A stretch of DNA of 64,000 nt, taken from Nematostella vectensis. Its lineage: Eukaryota > Cnidaria > Anthozoa > Actiniaria > Edwardsiidae. The notes under the pieces are model-generated. The model ran no database searches. It was given only the letters and a program-made list of their open reading frames with translations, and had not been told where the DNA came from. This document shows positions 14,101-25,737 of this stretch, piece by piece; the first letter of the stretch is position 1, and each line of letters opens with the position of its first letter. The stretch spans positions 15,555,181-15,619,180 of the forward strand of contig NC_064036.1 of NCBI RefSeq assembly GCF_932526225.1. Direction: 5' to 3'. Made by a program: the position numbers and the translations under genes.

Positions 14101-15250
14101 GATAAAGCTCCTGAAGTGCCAAGTTATACTATCTATATTGCTAGCACCCCGGGACAATTCACAGTGAGTATCTTTTGCTTTTTATCTGAATAACCTGCAT
14201 TGATCTGGAAATGCCACAGTATTTAAACCTACCCAGCGTAATGCTAGTCACTTTTCAAACTCTGCATTATACATGGGATCTCTATACAAGAAAATGTTCT
14301 GTGGAAGAGAAGTACAGTACAATTACTCGAGAAATGTGACAATGGTCACTTGCCCAAATGGTTGTTTTGTATTTCATTTTTTATACCTGTTTTATACCTG
14401 TTTTATCATTTCTATTTTCAGCAACTGTCAGGCTCCATGCTTCTTGAACATGTCAACGAGAAGGTGAAATCCTATTAATAAACGTATCTTGTGTTTCTTA
14501 ACTATTTTCCTTAGTTTGACCTGATACTCGAGGTGTAGATTGCATTCAAAAGTTGTAATGGCAGTGTAATGCAGGGGCGGCGTAAGGGGAGGGGCATGGG
14601 GGGGGGCGCCAGCCCCCCACTCTGGAAAGTGTGGGGTCAGCAGGCGCCCACTTTATTGCGCGGACATTTCTTTAGATATATATATATATATGAAGGTTTT
14701 TATGCAACCAACAACAAATTTGTTGAACAGTAAATCCTTATAAATATGATTTGAAACCACCAGCCACCCCTCCCGCCCTCAACTTCCCCCCACCCCCCTG
14801 TTATCAGCTTCAAACATGAGGTTCCGCTATAAAAGGGAAAACTCCTGTCACTTCCGGGCTCAAATTTGCAATTATAATGAGAACACTGCCACGCTAGCAG
14901 TAACAGATATTTTAAATTGTGCACATCCATGATCTGACGCATCTACATAAATTTTTCTCGACCTGTGATGAGATGCTTATATTTTAGAGTGCACACAGCT
15001 TGGTATAACATTATTTTATGATTAAATAGAAATATTTTAAGTTGGCAATATGCTCTGGCATGTTGACTCATTGACGGCTGATTGATAACTGATTGTTCTT
15101 AAGCCCAGGGCTGGGAGGAGCGTTCCCTTTTATTGCGGAACCTCATGTCTTATTATCAATACTTCTATTGATCTTTCTATTTTTTCTCTCTAGTACTGGA
15201 AGGTAAACAAGCCCTTGGAAATGTACTACGCACAGGATAAACCTAGCTGA
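8158..15250 (+). CDS. RNF2: RING1/RNF2, Polycomb PRC1 E3 ubiquitin ligase (about 318 aa)
   Basis: Solid exons: 8739(or 8741)-8884, 10430-10479, 10582-10669, 11002-11037, 11185-11286(or 11289), 13262-13382, 13611-13663, 13764-13860, 13949-14005, 14084-14163, 14422-14463, 15194-15250. The protein opens with [14 protein letters not shown], then a C3HC4 RING finger (CPIC, CLHRFC, CPTC), then [17 protein letters not shown]. It ends with a RAWUL domain ([40 protein letters not shown]). In this family the RING pairs with a PCGF partner to mono-ubiquitinate histone H2A in the nucleus, and RAWUL binds CBX or RYBP. The start is uncertain: ATG 8158 with exon 8158-8184 gives MEETKINPE joined in frame to LSLYEL if the acceptor is at 8739/8740, but its donor (GTCAAT) is weak. 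RING1 and RNF2 may not have separated in this lineage. Confidence 0.93.
8236..8387. mobile_element. Short MITE with CAGTGGCATAGCCAG ends
   Basis: The 15-bp ends CAGTGGCATAGCCAG (8236-8250) and CTGGTTATGCCACTG (8373-8387) are inverted repeats around a 120-bp core that includes a G run (8349-8359). No coding capacity. It lies in the first intron of the RING gene model. The target duplication is not clear. Confidence 0.6.
8561..8735. repeat. Degenerate ~30-bp tandem repeat next to a RING-gene acceptor
   Basis: About five degraded copies of a unit containing GTGATATCATAAAGTGTTT run directly up to the polypyrimidine tract of the exon starting at 8739. The RING exon itself is not part of the unit. 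Confidence 0.6.
9531..9870. repeat. Imperfect inverted repeat rich in TTTTGCCC / GGGCAAAA
   Basis: The left half (about 9540-9640) holds several TTTTTGCCC motifs and the right half (about 9780-9850) the complementary GGGCAAAAA motifs, so the block can fold back on itself. It looks like a decayed MITE or snap-back repeat in a RING-gene intron. Ends are not defined. Confidence 0.45.
11312..11470. repeat. Three-copy ~51-bp tandem repeat
   Basis: Three close copies of a unit reading TTTTTGATAATTTTTGTGAC followed by ATGGAAAATCATAAAC and a T run. It lies in a RING-gene intron shortly after the exon ending near 11286. Open frames through it are by-products of the repeat. Confidence 0.85.
11501..13018. 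mobile_element. piggyBac-like non-autonomous element flanked by TTAA
   Basis: The element runs from CCCATTGACCCCTG to its imperfect inverted partner CAGGAGCGAATGGG, with TTAA at both edges (11497-11500 and 13019-13022). Inside the left end lies a duplicated ACCGGCCTGTACCGGCCG palindrome, and both ends carry a GCGCGCGC stretch (about 11583 and 12989). TTAA targets with CCC...GGG ends are the hallmark of the piggyBac superfamily. No transposase frame is readable over its 1.5 kb, so it is non-autonomous or internally deleted. It lies in a RING-gene intron. Confidence 0.75.
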
Positions 15251-15969
15251 GACCACTTTACTATAGTTTCAGAAGTACAGAAACTGTGTAGATAGTCTAA
15301 AAGATTTAGAGGTTTAGAATCTGTTATTATGGTAGACCTGCTAAACTATTGGTTTAATGAGGCACTAGAAATAATTTTGATCAGAAATTGTATTTACATG
15401 CACAAACAATTAATGACTCAACTTTATTGGTATTTTTGAGTGTTGTCCCTTACAATTTATAGATCTAATTGTAATGATCGTTGCTGTATACATATAAACT
15501 GAACAAAAAGCCAAGTATTCCTTTTGTTGCCTCACACGGCTGACCACAAGACAAAATGCATGTTGGCAAACTAGTACAAACTATGCTAACATTGATGTGC
15601 CAGTGATGCTGATGTGCGAGTAATCTTGGCTGGTTTTCATGAGACCATAATTGTTCACTTGTCTTAGCACCCAGCTTCAAATAAATACATCCCCTTTCCC
15701 ATCCCAACAATGGATAAGTTATATAAAGTAACATCCGCTCAAAATAATCGGGGGCTTGCCCCCCCTTCCCTTCCGACGCCCCCCTGGTTCGACAAAAAAT
15801 GAACAATTAGCATGGGTGGGCCACCTGTGCTCGACCCAGTCCCCACTCGGAATCTGACATGGCGGATGAAGTGACCGCAAACCTTGCTTGAAATCATACT
15901 TATAACGGAAGAGACAAATGATAAAGGCTGTGCTACTTTTAAAAGGTACGTCTTGAAAATATTTCAATA
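15251..15969. other. Intergenic: RING 3' flank and acyltransferase 5' flank
   Basis: No exon seen. An AATAAA-like motif near 15680 could serve the RING transcript. A C-rich patch with a G-rich counterpart (about 15750-15790) resembles other G/C-run repeats in the window. Confidence 0.35.
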
Positions 15970-17565
15970 ATGGATGAACCCGAAACCGGCATCATCCTGT
16001 GGGCTATTGAGTGGATAAACGAGAACTTGACCAAACTTGGGGCCACGGCCGTGTACACTCTTTTCTTGATGACCATTATGGGTCTCCTCCGAGGATTCAT
16101 CCGCAAGCGACGACAGCACGATGAAGACTCAAAACAGGAGTCTTCTTTCAGAAAGCTGTGTAAATATGAAAGTGCGTTAGACACGCTTCATAAATATGGT
16201 GGGTCAATAACGGCCAACGTTTTGCTGGTAAGGTCACGTGTATCGGTTTCTACGTCTAAAGTACGGCGAGCTTTGAGTTGTCTGACTAAGCGCCATCCAT
16301 TGTTACGCACAATGATCGACAGAAGAAAAGTCTATTTTGACGGAAAAAAACGCATCGAAAAGTATTTGAAAGAGATGGAAGTAACAAACTTTGCAGAACA
16401 TCATCTCAGGCTAAAGGCTACAACTGCTGATAAATGGATAACTGTATTTGAAAGGGAACTACAGAAGCAGTTTCCCCCTAAAGGCCCTCTCTGGAGGTTT
16501 GTTATGCTGAAAGAGCAATTTGATCCTGAAAAGAAGACTTACTTTAATGCTTTTGTTCTCTCCACCCATTTTCTGATCTGCGATGGAGTGTCAGCATTGG
16601 CTTTTTTTAAGGAGTTTTTGGATTATCTCAATTCAGAGGGGCAAGATGTGGAAAATGAAACAAGCTTCAAACTGCTTCCCACTTTCTCTAACTTGATACA
16701 TCATCACGCCTCAGCAAAATCACTTTCTGCATTGCTAGATGAAAGGGCTAAAACCATCATACACAAGTTGTTTAGTAGACTTCAAACAAAGGCTCAAAAG
16801 CCTCGCAAGAACATTTTCACTTCAAAGTTCTCCCCTGTTATTTTAAAAAATCCAACTGTATTCAAGAAAACATGTATCTTGCCAATGTCTCTATCCAAGA
16901 TTGAAGTTAACCATCTTGTCAGGGTGTGTCAAAAAAGGCAGTGCACAGTGCATGGTGCATTTACAGCTGCTGCCTCCATTGCGATGTCGGTGTTACTGGT
17001 CGATAGTGATAATGAGGGATTTACTACAATTCCAGCTAGCGTCCAAATCAACACCAGAAAATACTGCAGTCCTGTGGCAAAAACTTGTCACTTAGGGTGC
17101 TTTGTGTTAAATTGCTCTTTTGAATCTAAAGCCAAGCCTTCTGCAGAGTTTTGGGAAGTGGCTAAATATTCTAGTGATGCTATTCATCAAGCCATCACAG
17201 AAGGCAAGCATTTGCAAGGTGTCCGACTCAATTTGCCCTACTCAAGTCAAAACATCCCTCTTGGAGAGCTGTCAAACGATGACACTGTGGCTGGAAGAAC
17301 AGCAGATCTGTTTAACATTTCTAATCTTGGAAAATATGTTAATGAGTCATTTGGTGAAGGAGAGCAGCCACTTGCCTTTGCTGGGTTTTACCATGCTGTT
17401 GCTGAGCATAATGTTGGACCAGTATTCTCTCACAATATTGCAACTGTAAATGGTACTCTATTCTGGGGAATGACTTATCATACTAATGTTGTGGTTGATA
17501 AAGTTACCAGAAATTATGCTGACTTGGTGCTTGCTACCCTCAAAAAGGCAGTAGAAAAGCCTTGA
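15970..17565 (+). CDS. Intronless membrane-anchored acyltransferase (condensation / alcohol-acetyltransferase-like), 531 aa
   Basis: A single uninterrupted frame from ATG 15970 to TGA 17563-17565, with AATAAA at 17675-17680 downstream. A hydrophobic segment at residues 26-44 followed by RGFIRKRR looks like an N-terminal membrane anchor. Residues 199-206 read THFLICDG, matching the HHxxxDG active site of the chloramphenicol-acetyltransferase / condensation / alcohol-acetyltransferase fold: the catalytic second His (H200) and D205 are kept and the first His is Thr. SNLG at 451-454 fits the second conserved segment of such enzymes. The family transfers acyl groups from CoA or carrier thioesters to alcohols or amines; the substrate cannot be told. 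It is the only intronless gene here, which suggests retrocopy, transfer or intron loss. Confidence 0.8.
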   Translation: MDEPETGIILWAIEWINENLTKLGATAVYTLFLMTIMGLLRGFIRKRRQHDEDSKQESSFRKLCKYESALDTLHKYGGSITANVLLVRSRVSVSTSKVRRALSCLTKRHPLLRTMIDRRKVYFDGKKRIEKYLKEMEVTNFAEHHLRLKATTADKWITVFERELQKQFPPKGPLWRFVMLKEQFDPEKKTYFNAFVLSTHFLICDGVSALAFFKEFLDYLNSEGQDVENETSFKLLPTFSNLIHHHASAKSLSALLDERAKTIIHKLFSRLQTKAQKPRKNIFTSKFSPVILKNPTVFKKTCILPMSLSKIEVNHLVRVCQKRQCTVHGAFTAAASIAMSVLLVDSDNEGFTTIPASVQINTRKYCSPVAKTCHLGCFVLNCSFESKAKPSAEFWEVAKYSSDAIHQAITEGKHLQGVRLNLPYSSQNIPLGELSNDDTVAGRTADLFNISNLGKYVNESFGEGEQPLAFAGFYHAVAEHNVGPVFSHNIATVNGTLFWGMTYHTNVVVDKVTRNYADLVLATLKKAVEKP

Positions 17566-19604
17566 CTTCTTAAAATACGTCTTTCTGTATTTTTTATACA
17601 TTTCTCTTCTCAAAGTCATTCAAATTATAGAGCATACCAATGATCTCACTTTTCCTTTTAAGTAGTGGATACCAAATAAAGCACATCATTGTTATTTTAA
17701 TTGAACTTTTATATGATTGTGGTAAGTGCAAAACCACATGCTTCAACTATTGGTCAGATTAAAGCAGACAGAGTAAATTAACAGATTAAAAGAGTAAGAC
17801 AAAGGGGCTTTTTGATATTATCAAGACAATGAGAAAAACACCACTTTTACACTTCCCAGACTACCAGTTTTTTTTTATTTGTAAACCATATATACTCTGG
17901 TGTGAGCACAACTGTTTGGGTATTTCGCTTGATCCATTTGTGAATGGCTGATCAACTTTTTTTTAAACATGCCTAATAATTGGACCTGTTTTTTGTTTTC
18001 CCTTTTCTGTTTTAATAAGAGACCGTTGTCTGATGATCAATGTCAACATTCAAGGTCATTCTTAGTGGTAAATGCAAAATCACAACAACTCGTGTGAGCA
18101 GCATTTTGTAGATACTGTGCACGTTGTGGAAATACAATCATTACTACAAGAAAACAAAAAAATGAACTTTTCTATATAATAATATTCTTCACCTGATGCA
18201 TTTTTCTTTTTAAAAAATCCTTTATCTATCAAACTTTTTTTTTATTAATGTACAGTTACAGTAGTTATAGCTGCTCCAGAAAGTATAAAAGGGCCGTAAT
18301 AAATCCAGTGCTGTCGAGCGCGTTTTGTCTTTGCAGCGATGATTCATCTGTTTACATCGTAGTAGACGGCGCGGTGCGAACTAATTGTCACATTGTACAT
18401 GTTTGTGTTGCGGAAAATGTAGTGTTACTGGATGGAACAATGTATGCATCAATTTTATCATCTTATCAATTCTGTCTGTCGAAAAATATTAAAACCAATT
18501 TAACATCACGAAAATAACTATTTTCCGCGTAGATGTTCAAAAATGTGTGCGAGGTGAATTCAACAACAAATTGTCATGTTAACGTGAGATTAAATCGGCA
18601 AACAGATTTTTTGCTACTTTTGGATTAGCATTTCATATCTCTTTTATTTTTCTTTGCGTGGTATTTCGTGTTTGCAATTCCCAGTTTACCTCCCTTATCA
18701 GATAGAACGAAAAACACATTGTGCCGAGAACTGCTTGGCATATTTTGTACTCCTTTTGTAATGTCCTTTTAAATAAAAGACTATGTATTTTTGTCTTGAT
18801 CTAGATTGACTTTAGTTTCACGACTGTATAAACAGCTCTCGATGGGCCTGTTAATTGTGTGGATATTTTCCCACGAAGTATTTCACGTAGGCGGTTTACG
18901 CAGCGCGCAGTTGGCCATTCCCGATCCAACCTTTACAAAATCCATGCAAGGCCAAAACACGTATATAGTCCAAAATAACCTCCTCTTATCTGATGTCGAA
19001 TTCCAGAATTTCGAGCTTCTCCTTTAAAGGACCCTTGAGTGATTTTCTACGTAGCCCTCAAGTCGGTATGAATGACTCACCACATCGTTCAGAATATAAG
19101 TAAATAATTTTGTACATTTTTCCCGCCACCAGTCAGATCGTATTGCGTTATCGATCAACTCTACTCCTAGCGAAAGCACTTATTATTAATTGATAGTAGT
19201 AAGATCAGAACAATGGTAAATGTGTTTGGGGAATCATCTAAAAATCCTATGGCTCGCATGCCTGGGCTTAATTATTCATAACCTGCGATATTCTAGCTTT
19301 TATTACTAACCTCAATAAATTTACAGAGCCCAAAAATGGAAATTGGAAGTGCTTCTAAAGTTGCTCTTCAGTCTAACGTCATTGAAGCAACGAGGAAGTA
19401 ACCGAATGAAAAGACATCCCTTTCATGTCAGCGGCTTTCGATAAAGTCTGACGTAAATAAAGAAGAACAAGATCGACCTGCATAATAGAAGTTTCGCTGC
19501 TATTGAAAAAAAAGGATTTTTCCCCTGGAGGCATTTTAGTCTGAGGAGATTCTTGTGCGGGGATTACTCCAACCTTCATTTCACCGTCCTCATTTTGAGA
19601 TTCG
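17566..19604. other. 2 kb intergenic region
   Basis: After the acyltransferase polyadenylation signal I see AT-rich sequence without recognisable exons. Open frames near 18248 and 18806 lack family similarity and splice context. The last few hundred bases should hold the promoter and 5' UTR of the espin-like gene. Confidence 0.35.
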
Positions 19605-22600
19605 ATGAATCAAAGGGAAGAGAGGTATCTACAATGGCTCAAAGACCGTCATGCTAACAGGATTCTGCTTGCTAATCATGTCGACGAGGCAGGCCTATCA
19701 CAGGTCCATCATTGTGCGTATAGAGGCTTTCTGAGCTGTTTGAAATGGCTCGCAAAACACGGTGGAAACTTATCAGCGAGGTAAGCACATCTCTCCTTGG
19801 TATGTATTGGTATGTAATCTAAACGTTTTAGAGCCAAAAACGTTTGAATCGGATACACTTCGTTTTCTTTACGTTTTACAAAAGAGGCTCCAGATAATTT
19901 CGCGTAATCTGTAAATGGTGATTATTTTAATTGCGAGAAATGTAAGTTCGTCGCGAATGTTTCCGTTCCCTGCGAGCACTTTGTTTTCACTGTCTGAATA
20001 AAGCATCAAAGAAGTATTTATTATGGAGGGTAACGAGTTGTCACGAACGGCGTTGCAGCGCGAAAATGGGTGCAAATATTCATACCCTTGTTATCCTATT
20101 CAATTTCCTTTTTTGTTGTTCGAAACCATTTTCTTAACAGAAAGACAATGGTTGTTACATTGGCTGATAGTAACAATTTAAGTTGCTGCTTTCGAACATC
20201 TTCGGCGAAGTAATTCAATGTGTGTCGTCATTTAAAGTAAAGCGAGAATTCTTTTTACGAGGATTCGCATATATGAGATATGAGAACCCAAAATATAAAA
20301 GCGGCGGTATTTTTGCAATCGCTACAAGTTCAGTCATTTTTGCCGTCTATATTGTCTGTAATGGTAGAATGTGCTCTGAAGTCTTTTTGTGCCGTCTATA
20401 TTGTCTGTAATGGTAGAATGTGCTATGAAGTCTTTTTGTGCCGTCTATATTGTCTGTAATGGTAGAATGTGCTATGAAGTCTTTTTGTGCCGTCTATATC
20501 ATCTGTTATGGTACAGTGTGCTTTAAAGTCATGATAACAGTTTTATTCTGTGGCGGTTTATTCAAAAGATGCTGAACGAATCATGATTAGAGACACTTTA
20601 ACTACAAGAGAAGGAATAGGCCGAGGTGGAAGTGGTTGTTGATAACTTATCACCAACAGGCTACTGAAGGAGACAGTACGTTTATTACAGACTAATAATT
20701 GATCTAATGATCTCTAAGGGAGGCAGGTTACGTGCCGATCTGCAAGTAAGATGGTGATCAAAAATGATCTGTTTACGGGCTACTCTATCAACTGATCGTT
20801 AAAAGATGAGCCATTTAAACAGAAAATAGAAAAATAGAAAATTGCTTTCCCATAGAGGACGGTCATCTCCGCATACTTTGATGTTCATATCGTTCTTTAA
20901 ACCTGACGATATGTGGTCAACCCCTAATGTCTTGGTGTTCATAACGTCTTTAAAGCTGATTACTTAGAAAATCCCATAATACCTACCTTTTAGTTGATAA
21001 TGTCCAGATTAGGCTAAGTTGAAACGTATGATCCATGAGCCGTATTCAATGCAAATTAATGTAAATGAACCAGGTGCATTGTTTTATATTTCATTTGCAT
21101 GCATTTGCATTAAATACGGCTCATGGAAAATGCGACGTTTGTGCATGGCCTTTAGGTACTCATCTCTAAATACTCATGAGTATGAATGCCGACAGAGCAA
21201 AAAAAATGGCATGAAATTTTCCAATTATTATAAGCACAAGATTCCGCATACAAGGAGTTCCTCTGACCAAAAGCTTAATTCAAATTTTTAAAGAAATTTA
21301 GAAGATATGAAATTTAGATATTAGCAAGCAAAGTTGGCTTAATTTCTGATCAGAGCCCGACTTCTGCCAACAAACGGGGAGAATTTATACTTTGAACATT
21401 TGAAAATTGCACTTCAAGCCTCATATTTCGAAGACGAAACCATTAGAGAAAAACACTTTTTGATATGTTGGTTAACATGACATAATGAACCTCTATGCAA
21501 AAATTCAAGCTTACCGAAGTTAACCAGCCCTTTTTTGGGAAAACTTGCCATTTTTTTGCCCTGTCATGAATGCCGTAATTTCTTTATACTCATGTTGTAA
21601 ACTGTTTTACCAGCTCAGGCGAGGGATCTGTTGCTGCTCATTATGCTGCAGCGGGCGGCCATCTAGAGACTCTTCAATGGATCTATCGCCGCTCATCGAG
21701 AACCATAGCAATCAAGGTACCCCCATCGGCTCATTCACACTTGGTTTATACCACCATCGGCTCATTCACACTTGGTTTATACCCCCATCGGCTCATTCAC
21801 ACTTGGTTTATACCACCATCGGCTCATTCACACTTGGTTTATACCACCATCGGGTCATTCACACTTGGTTTGTACCACCATCGGGTCATTCACACTTGGT
21901 TTATACCACCATCGGGTCATTCACACTTGGTTTATACCACCATCGGCTCATTCACACTTGGTTTATACCACCATCGGCTCATTCACACTTGGTTTGTACC
22001 ACCATCGGGTCATTCACACTTGGTTTGTACCACCATCGGGTCATTCACACTTGGTTTGTACCACCATCGGGTCATTCACACTTGGTTTATACCCCCATCG
22101 GGTCATTCACACTTGGTTTATACCACCATCGGCTCATTCACACTTGGTTAATACCACCATCGGGTCATTCACACTGGGTTTATACAGTACGCGCGGGGCT
22201 GACTGACTTTTTTATTGTTTTGCTTTTTTTGTAGGACAATAATGGTGCCACGCCGCTATATTTTGCAGGTAAGATATCAATCGTTTAGGGAGTGTTCATT
22301 GATTACACCGAGGGGGGGGGGGGGGGGGGAAGATCTTTACACAAGATACCTTAAAATTTCAGAGCCCCCCTTTCATTGTAAAAATTTTTTCGGTGCCCCC
22401 CCCCATTATAGAACCCCAAAATTGCCACTTTGCTCATCATGCTGTTTGTTTTTTCATTTTTTTCAGCCCAGGAGGGTCACCTGGACTGCCTGATATGGCT
22501 CGCCAAGCGCAGCGCGACCACCCATAGCCAGGTGTCCGTAGATGGAATGACCGCTGCCCATGCCGCGGCGCAGGAAGGACATCTTGAATGTCTGCGATTC

Positions 22601-24827
22601 CTCATCATGTCTGCTGGTTGTAGTGGACTGGCGCGAGACAGGTCTGGCTGTACGCCAATGCACTTCGGTAGGTAACCATAGTAACCGTAGGAAGATCGCG
22701 AATCCACACGACCGGGGTACGCAGGCTCTTACAAGTGGTTAGAATGCGATTTTTTATTTTATATTTGCGTTTTGTTATGTAGAAGTTGACATTCTCAAAA
22801 CTTATTATACCGTTAAAAGCATGTGAAATACATATCTGTCATATCTTTACGCGTTGCTTCGTGTATGCAAATACGCCATGGCCTACTTTGATCAAACGCA
22901 CAAATACGAAAAAAAATAATTGAAAATCTAAAATCAACAACTTAATTTAAAAATTGACTAAAATTAACCACACCTTCAGAATACTAACCATCTTTTTGTG
23001 ACGCCCAAATTTAAAAGCACCAGCGAAAAGCCCAACAACAAAACTTTAACGCGTTAGAAATGTTTTAGGGGTTGATCTATATCACTCTTGGCAACGACCC
23101 GATTTTGGAGGGTTTTCGCGCGTACGGTGGTTGAGGTGGTCTATCAATCAATTCATCTAGCATGTTTACCTGTCAAAATGAGAGATCTAAAGATCCCGAT
23201 TTAATATAGTCGCAAATGTTCTGAATCCACGATTCATGTTTCAGCGGCTGCAGGAGGACACAGGTCATGCGTACACTGGCTATCCTCCCATGGCTGGGGG
23301 ACTGGGAGCGAGAGGAACAAAACGGGATCCACTCCCCTTCACGTGGCCGCCGAACACGGTCACCTGGAGGTGGTCAAGCTACTGATGAGAGGGTACGTAT
23401 GTACAGCACACTTATACACAAGACGAGCTTTTCTTTTCGAACATGTACTGGCACGTGATACCCCAATCAAAACACGTGGCAATCACTCTTAAAGGCACGT
23501 GACGGTTACAAGCTGTGGCTTATTCTCGCAACAAGCGTTTCTCTTAAAGCATTTGTAGGTCTTTGATACCCATGTAAAGCATACAGATTCACTGCGACGT
23601 GTTATCTTTATTTAATCTTTTATGCTATTTCAGTGGTGCGCGAGCTGACCTGTATGATAAAAGTGGTAGGACGGCATATGACATCGCGGTGGAGACTGGG
23701 AACGAGGCTTGTGCCCAGTTTCTTCTGCAGGTGCGACGACCTTATTGTTTCGTCTAAGAAATAGGACCCCATTGTTTTAAAGGTGGATTCTGGAAAGTAG
23801 TTCTGCATGATGGTTGTCTTGTTTTTTTTTTGTTGTTGTTGTTGTTGTTTTTGTTTTATCTTGTGAGCCAGTTACTAGAGGTGAACACAATCGGTCTAGA
23901 GATTCCTTATTGCAAGATTCATTCACATGTGGTAATTTTTATTTTATTTGATTCTTAGGCAACACATAAGACTCTGAATGGTCTTCTGGATAATATTTTC
24001 GCCCACCAATCCAGTCTTAAGAAAGTACGTTTCGAGAGAAAAGCCATCGAAAAAGGAATCAGGGATAGCAACCCCGAATTGCACGTCAATTATGTTCCGG
24101 GCACCCAATCAAATGCGGTGGATTCACGTGACCCTCGAGCTAGAAGACAGCGATCTCGGAGTTTTGCTTACCCGAGTCGGGAAGTGCAGCGAGAAGCGAG
24201 AGCGCTTCAAACGAGGAGTTTTTCCACCGAATCGCTTAGCAAATACCTCAATGCGAACTATTTACCTGGATTTGAGGCGGCTCTTCCTCCAGTTCAGAAG
24301 CATTCCAGCTCCAAAAGCTACACGGAAAACTTAGTCCAGGAACCCGTCGCTATCGAGCCTTTGAAGAGGACAATCTCGGTTTCAGTAAAATCCGAAAGAA
24401 AGCCGACAGCGCGTGTCTTTCGTTCGCAAACGTGGCGCGAAGGACGTCGAACTGTTCTCGGTGACTGGTCGTCAGCGAGAGGACACTCGTTCAGGGTTCC
24501 GGGCACGGCACAGCAATACGAGGTCAGTAAAGATATTCTTATTAAGATTATAACGATACCTCTGATTTTTTTAACCAAAGACTCACTATTGGGTTATAAT
24601 TGCTGGACATGCAATTTATTTATGGAGATTTCTGGGGCTATTTGTTGAACCGGAAACATCGGGGACGTAGAATCACTTTGAAAAGGAAGCCCAACCATTT
24701 TTTTATTTTGTTTGAAGGTGGCGGGAGAGACATCACCAGGCCGGCCAAGTGTGTCTGCGCTGGTTTCCAGTGTTAAAAATAGGTTATCCTGGCGAGAAAA
24801 GGTAAGGAAGCGTTTGTATCATAATTC

Positions 24828-24914
<87 letters not shown>

Positions 24915-25594
24915 TAAAGAGACAAAGAGGGATGAGGGATGATCGACGATGAAAAAGAAGATAGAAAAACTAACAGTGCAGTGTTGAGTAGATATATGGA
25001 GAAGTAAACACCTCGGAAATGGAGAGAGAGAAAAGACAAAGAGGATTTATCGCAAAGTTTATTAGATCTTGTTTTTTTCTTTCTTAGAAACCTTCCGTTG
25101 AGGCCTACGATCCCAGGGACCTTGTTCCCTACCCTGGTGAGCCACCAAGTGACGACACGAACATATTTCGGCGCCTCTACCGTCTCTCGAAGAGAAAACT
25201 TTCGCGCACTTCAAGCTTTGCCGTTCAAGGATCCTCAACAAGCAGGCCACCCCTCCGAAGACAGGAAGAAATCACTCGGGACTCATTTCTTGTTAGCGGC
25301 AATGACGACTTTATTTCTGGCGCTACCGAAGCGTCACCCGCGACGAGTCATCGATCGTTTGAAAGCGAGCAGCAAGTAATTCGATTGGGTACGGATATGG
25401 CCAGCGCTAGTTTGAACGATAGCCCCAAAAGTGATGTGCATACCACAGGTAGCCCAGCTATGGGGGCGAAAGAAATCCGCCAGGAAAACGGGCACCAAGG
25501 ACAGGTTGTCAAATATGGCAATAGATCAAGCGTAACGGATTTTAAATTAGAAAACATACGACTGAATATAAAAGAAAATGCGTTAATTTGGTAA
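19605..25594 (+). CDS. Espin-like ankyrin-repeat protein, 9 coding exons, 637 aa
   Basis: Exons: 19605-19780, 21614-21716, 22235-22268, 22467-22667, 23245-23392, 23634-23730, 23959-24522, 24718-24801, 25088-25594; phases close to 638 codons including TAA. The first ~250 residues form ankyrin repeats (VHHCAYRGFLSCLKWLAKHG; AAHYAAAGGHLETLQWI; DNNGATPLYFA; AAHAAAQEGHLECLRFL; TPLHVAAEHGHLEVVKLL). Their HLxCLxWL and DGMTxxHAAAQxGH patterns resemble the N-terminus of espin and espin-like proteins, which bundle actin in microvilli and hair-cell stereocilia. The remaining ~380 residues are Ser/Arg-rich and disordered, without a recognised actin-bundling module, so espin kinship rests on the ankyrin block. 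Introns carry several minisatellites. Confidence 0.75.
20337..20531. repeat. 49-bp tandem repeat, four copies
   Basis: Four copies (the last degraded) of a unit containing GCCGTCTATATTGTCTGTAA and GGTAGAATGTGCTATGAAG, in intron 1 of the espin-like gene. Confidence 0.9.
21030..21127. repeat. Snap-back inverted repeat, ~40-bp arms
   Basis: ATCCATGAGCCGTATTCAAT at the left is matched by the complementary ATTAAATACGGCTCATGG at the right, with ATGCAAAT motifs inside. The arms leave a short loop, so it can form a hairpin. It lies in espin-like intron 1 and is probably a small fold-back element. Confidence 0.75.
21718..22187. repeat. 31-bp minisatellite abutting the espin-like exon 2 donor, ~15 copies
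   Basis: Unit is CCATCGGCTCATTCACACTT followed by GGTTTATACCA; copies differ mainly at GGCTCA/GGGTCA and TTTATA/TTTGTA, giving higher-order variant runs. The first copy begins at the donor (AAG then GTACCCCCATCGG). Long open frames in all plus frames across it are repeat artefacts. Confidence 0.95.
24830..24915. repeat. (CAGA)n microsatellite, ~21 copies
   Basis: An almost pure ACAG/CAGA tetranucleotide run in the last intron of the espin-like gene. Confidence 0.97.
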
Positions 25595-25737
25595 ACAGGG
25601 GAAATACACACATACAGCATAATAAGTCTATCAATGAAATATTAATAAAGTGTTATATTCTTTGCTAAAGTTGAATCCTATTTGTTAGTAAACGTATGTT
25701 GGCCCTTTTATATCATATAAGCACAAGATACCGCGCC

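Noticed and set aside
18248-19027. Two open frames (from 18248 and 18806) as small genes
   Set aside because: No recognisable family, no convincing splice sites and AT-rich context; length is within what chance gives.
21545-22234. Long open frames in three plus frames reading repeated HRLIHTWFIPPS / SFTLGLYHH
   Set aside because: All come from the 31-bp minisatellite in an intron; a repeat unit without stops gives open frames in several phases. The spliced espin-like model runs around it.
24712-24942. Frame with a DRQTDRQT repeat
   Set aside because: It is the translated CAGA microsatellite; the exon there ends at 24801 before the repeat.
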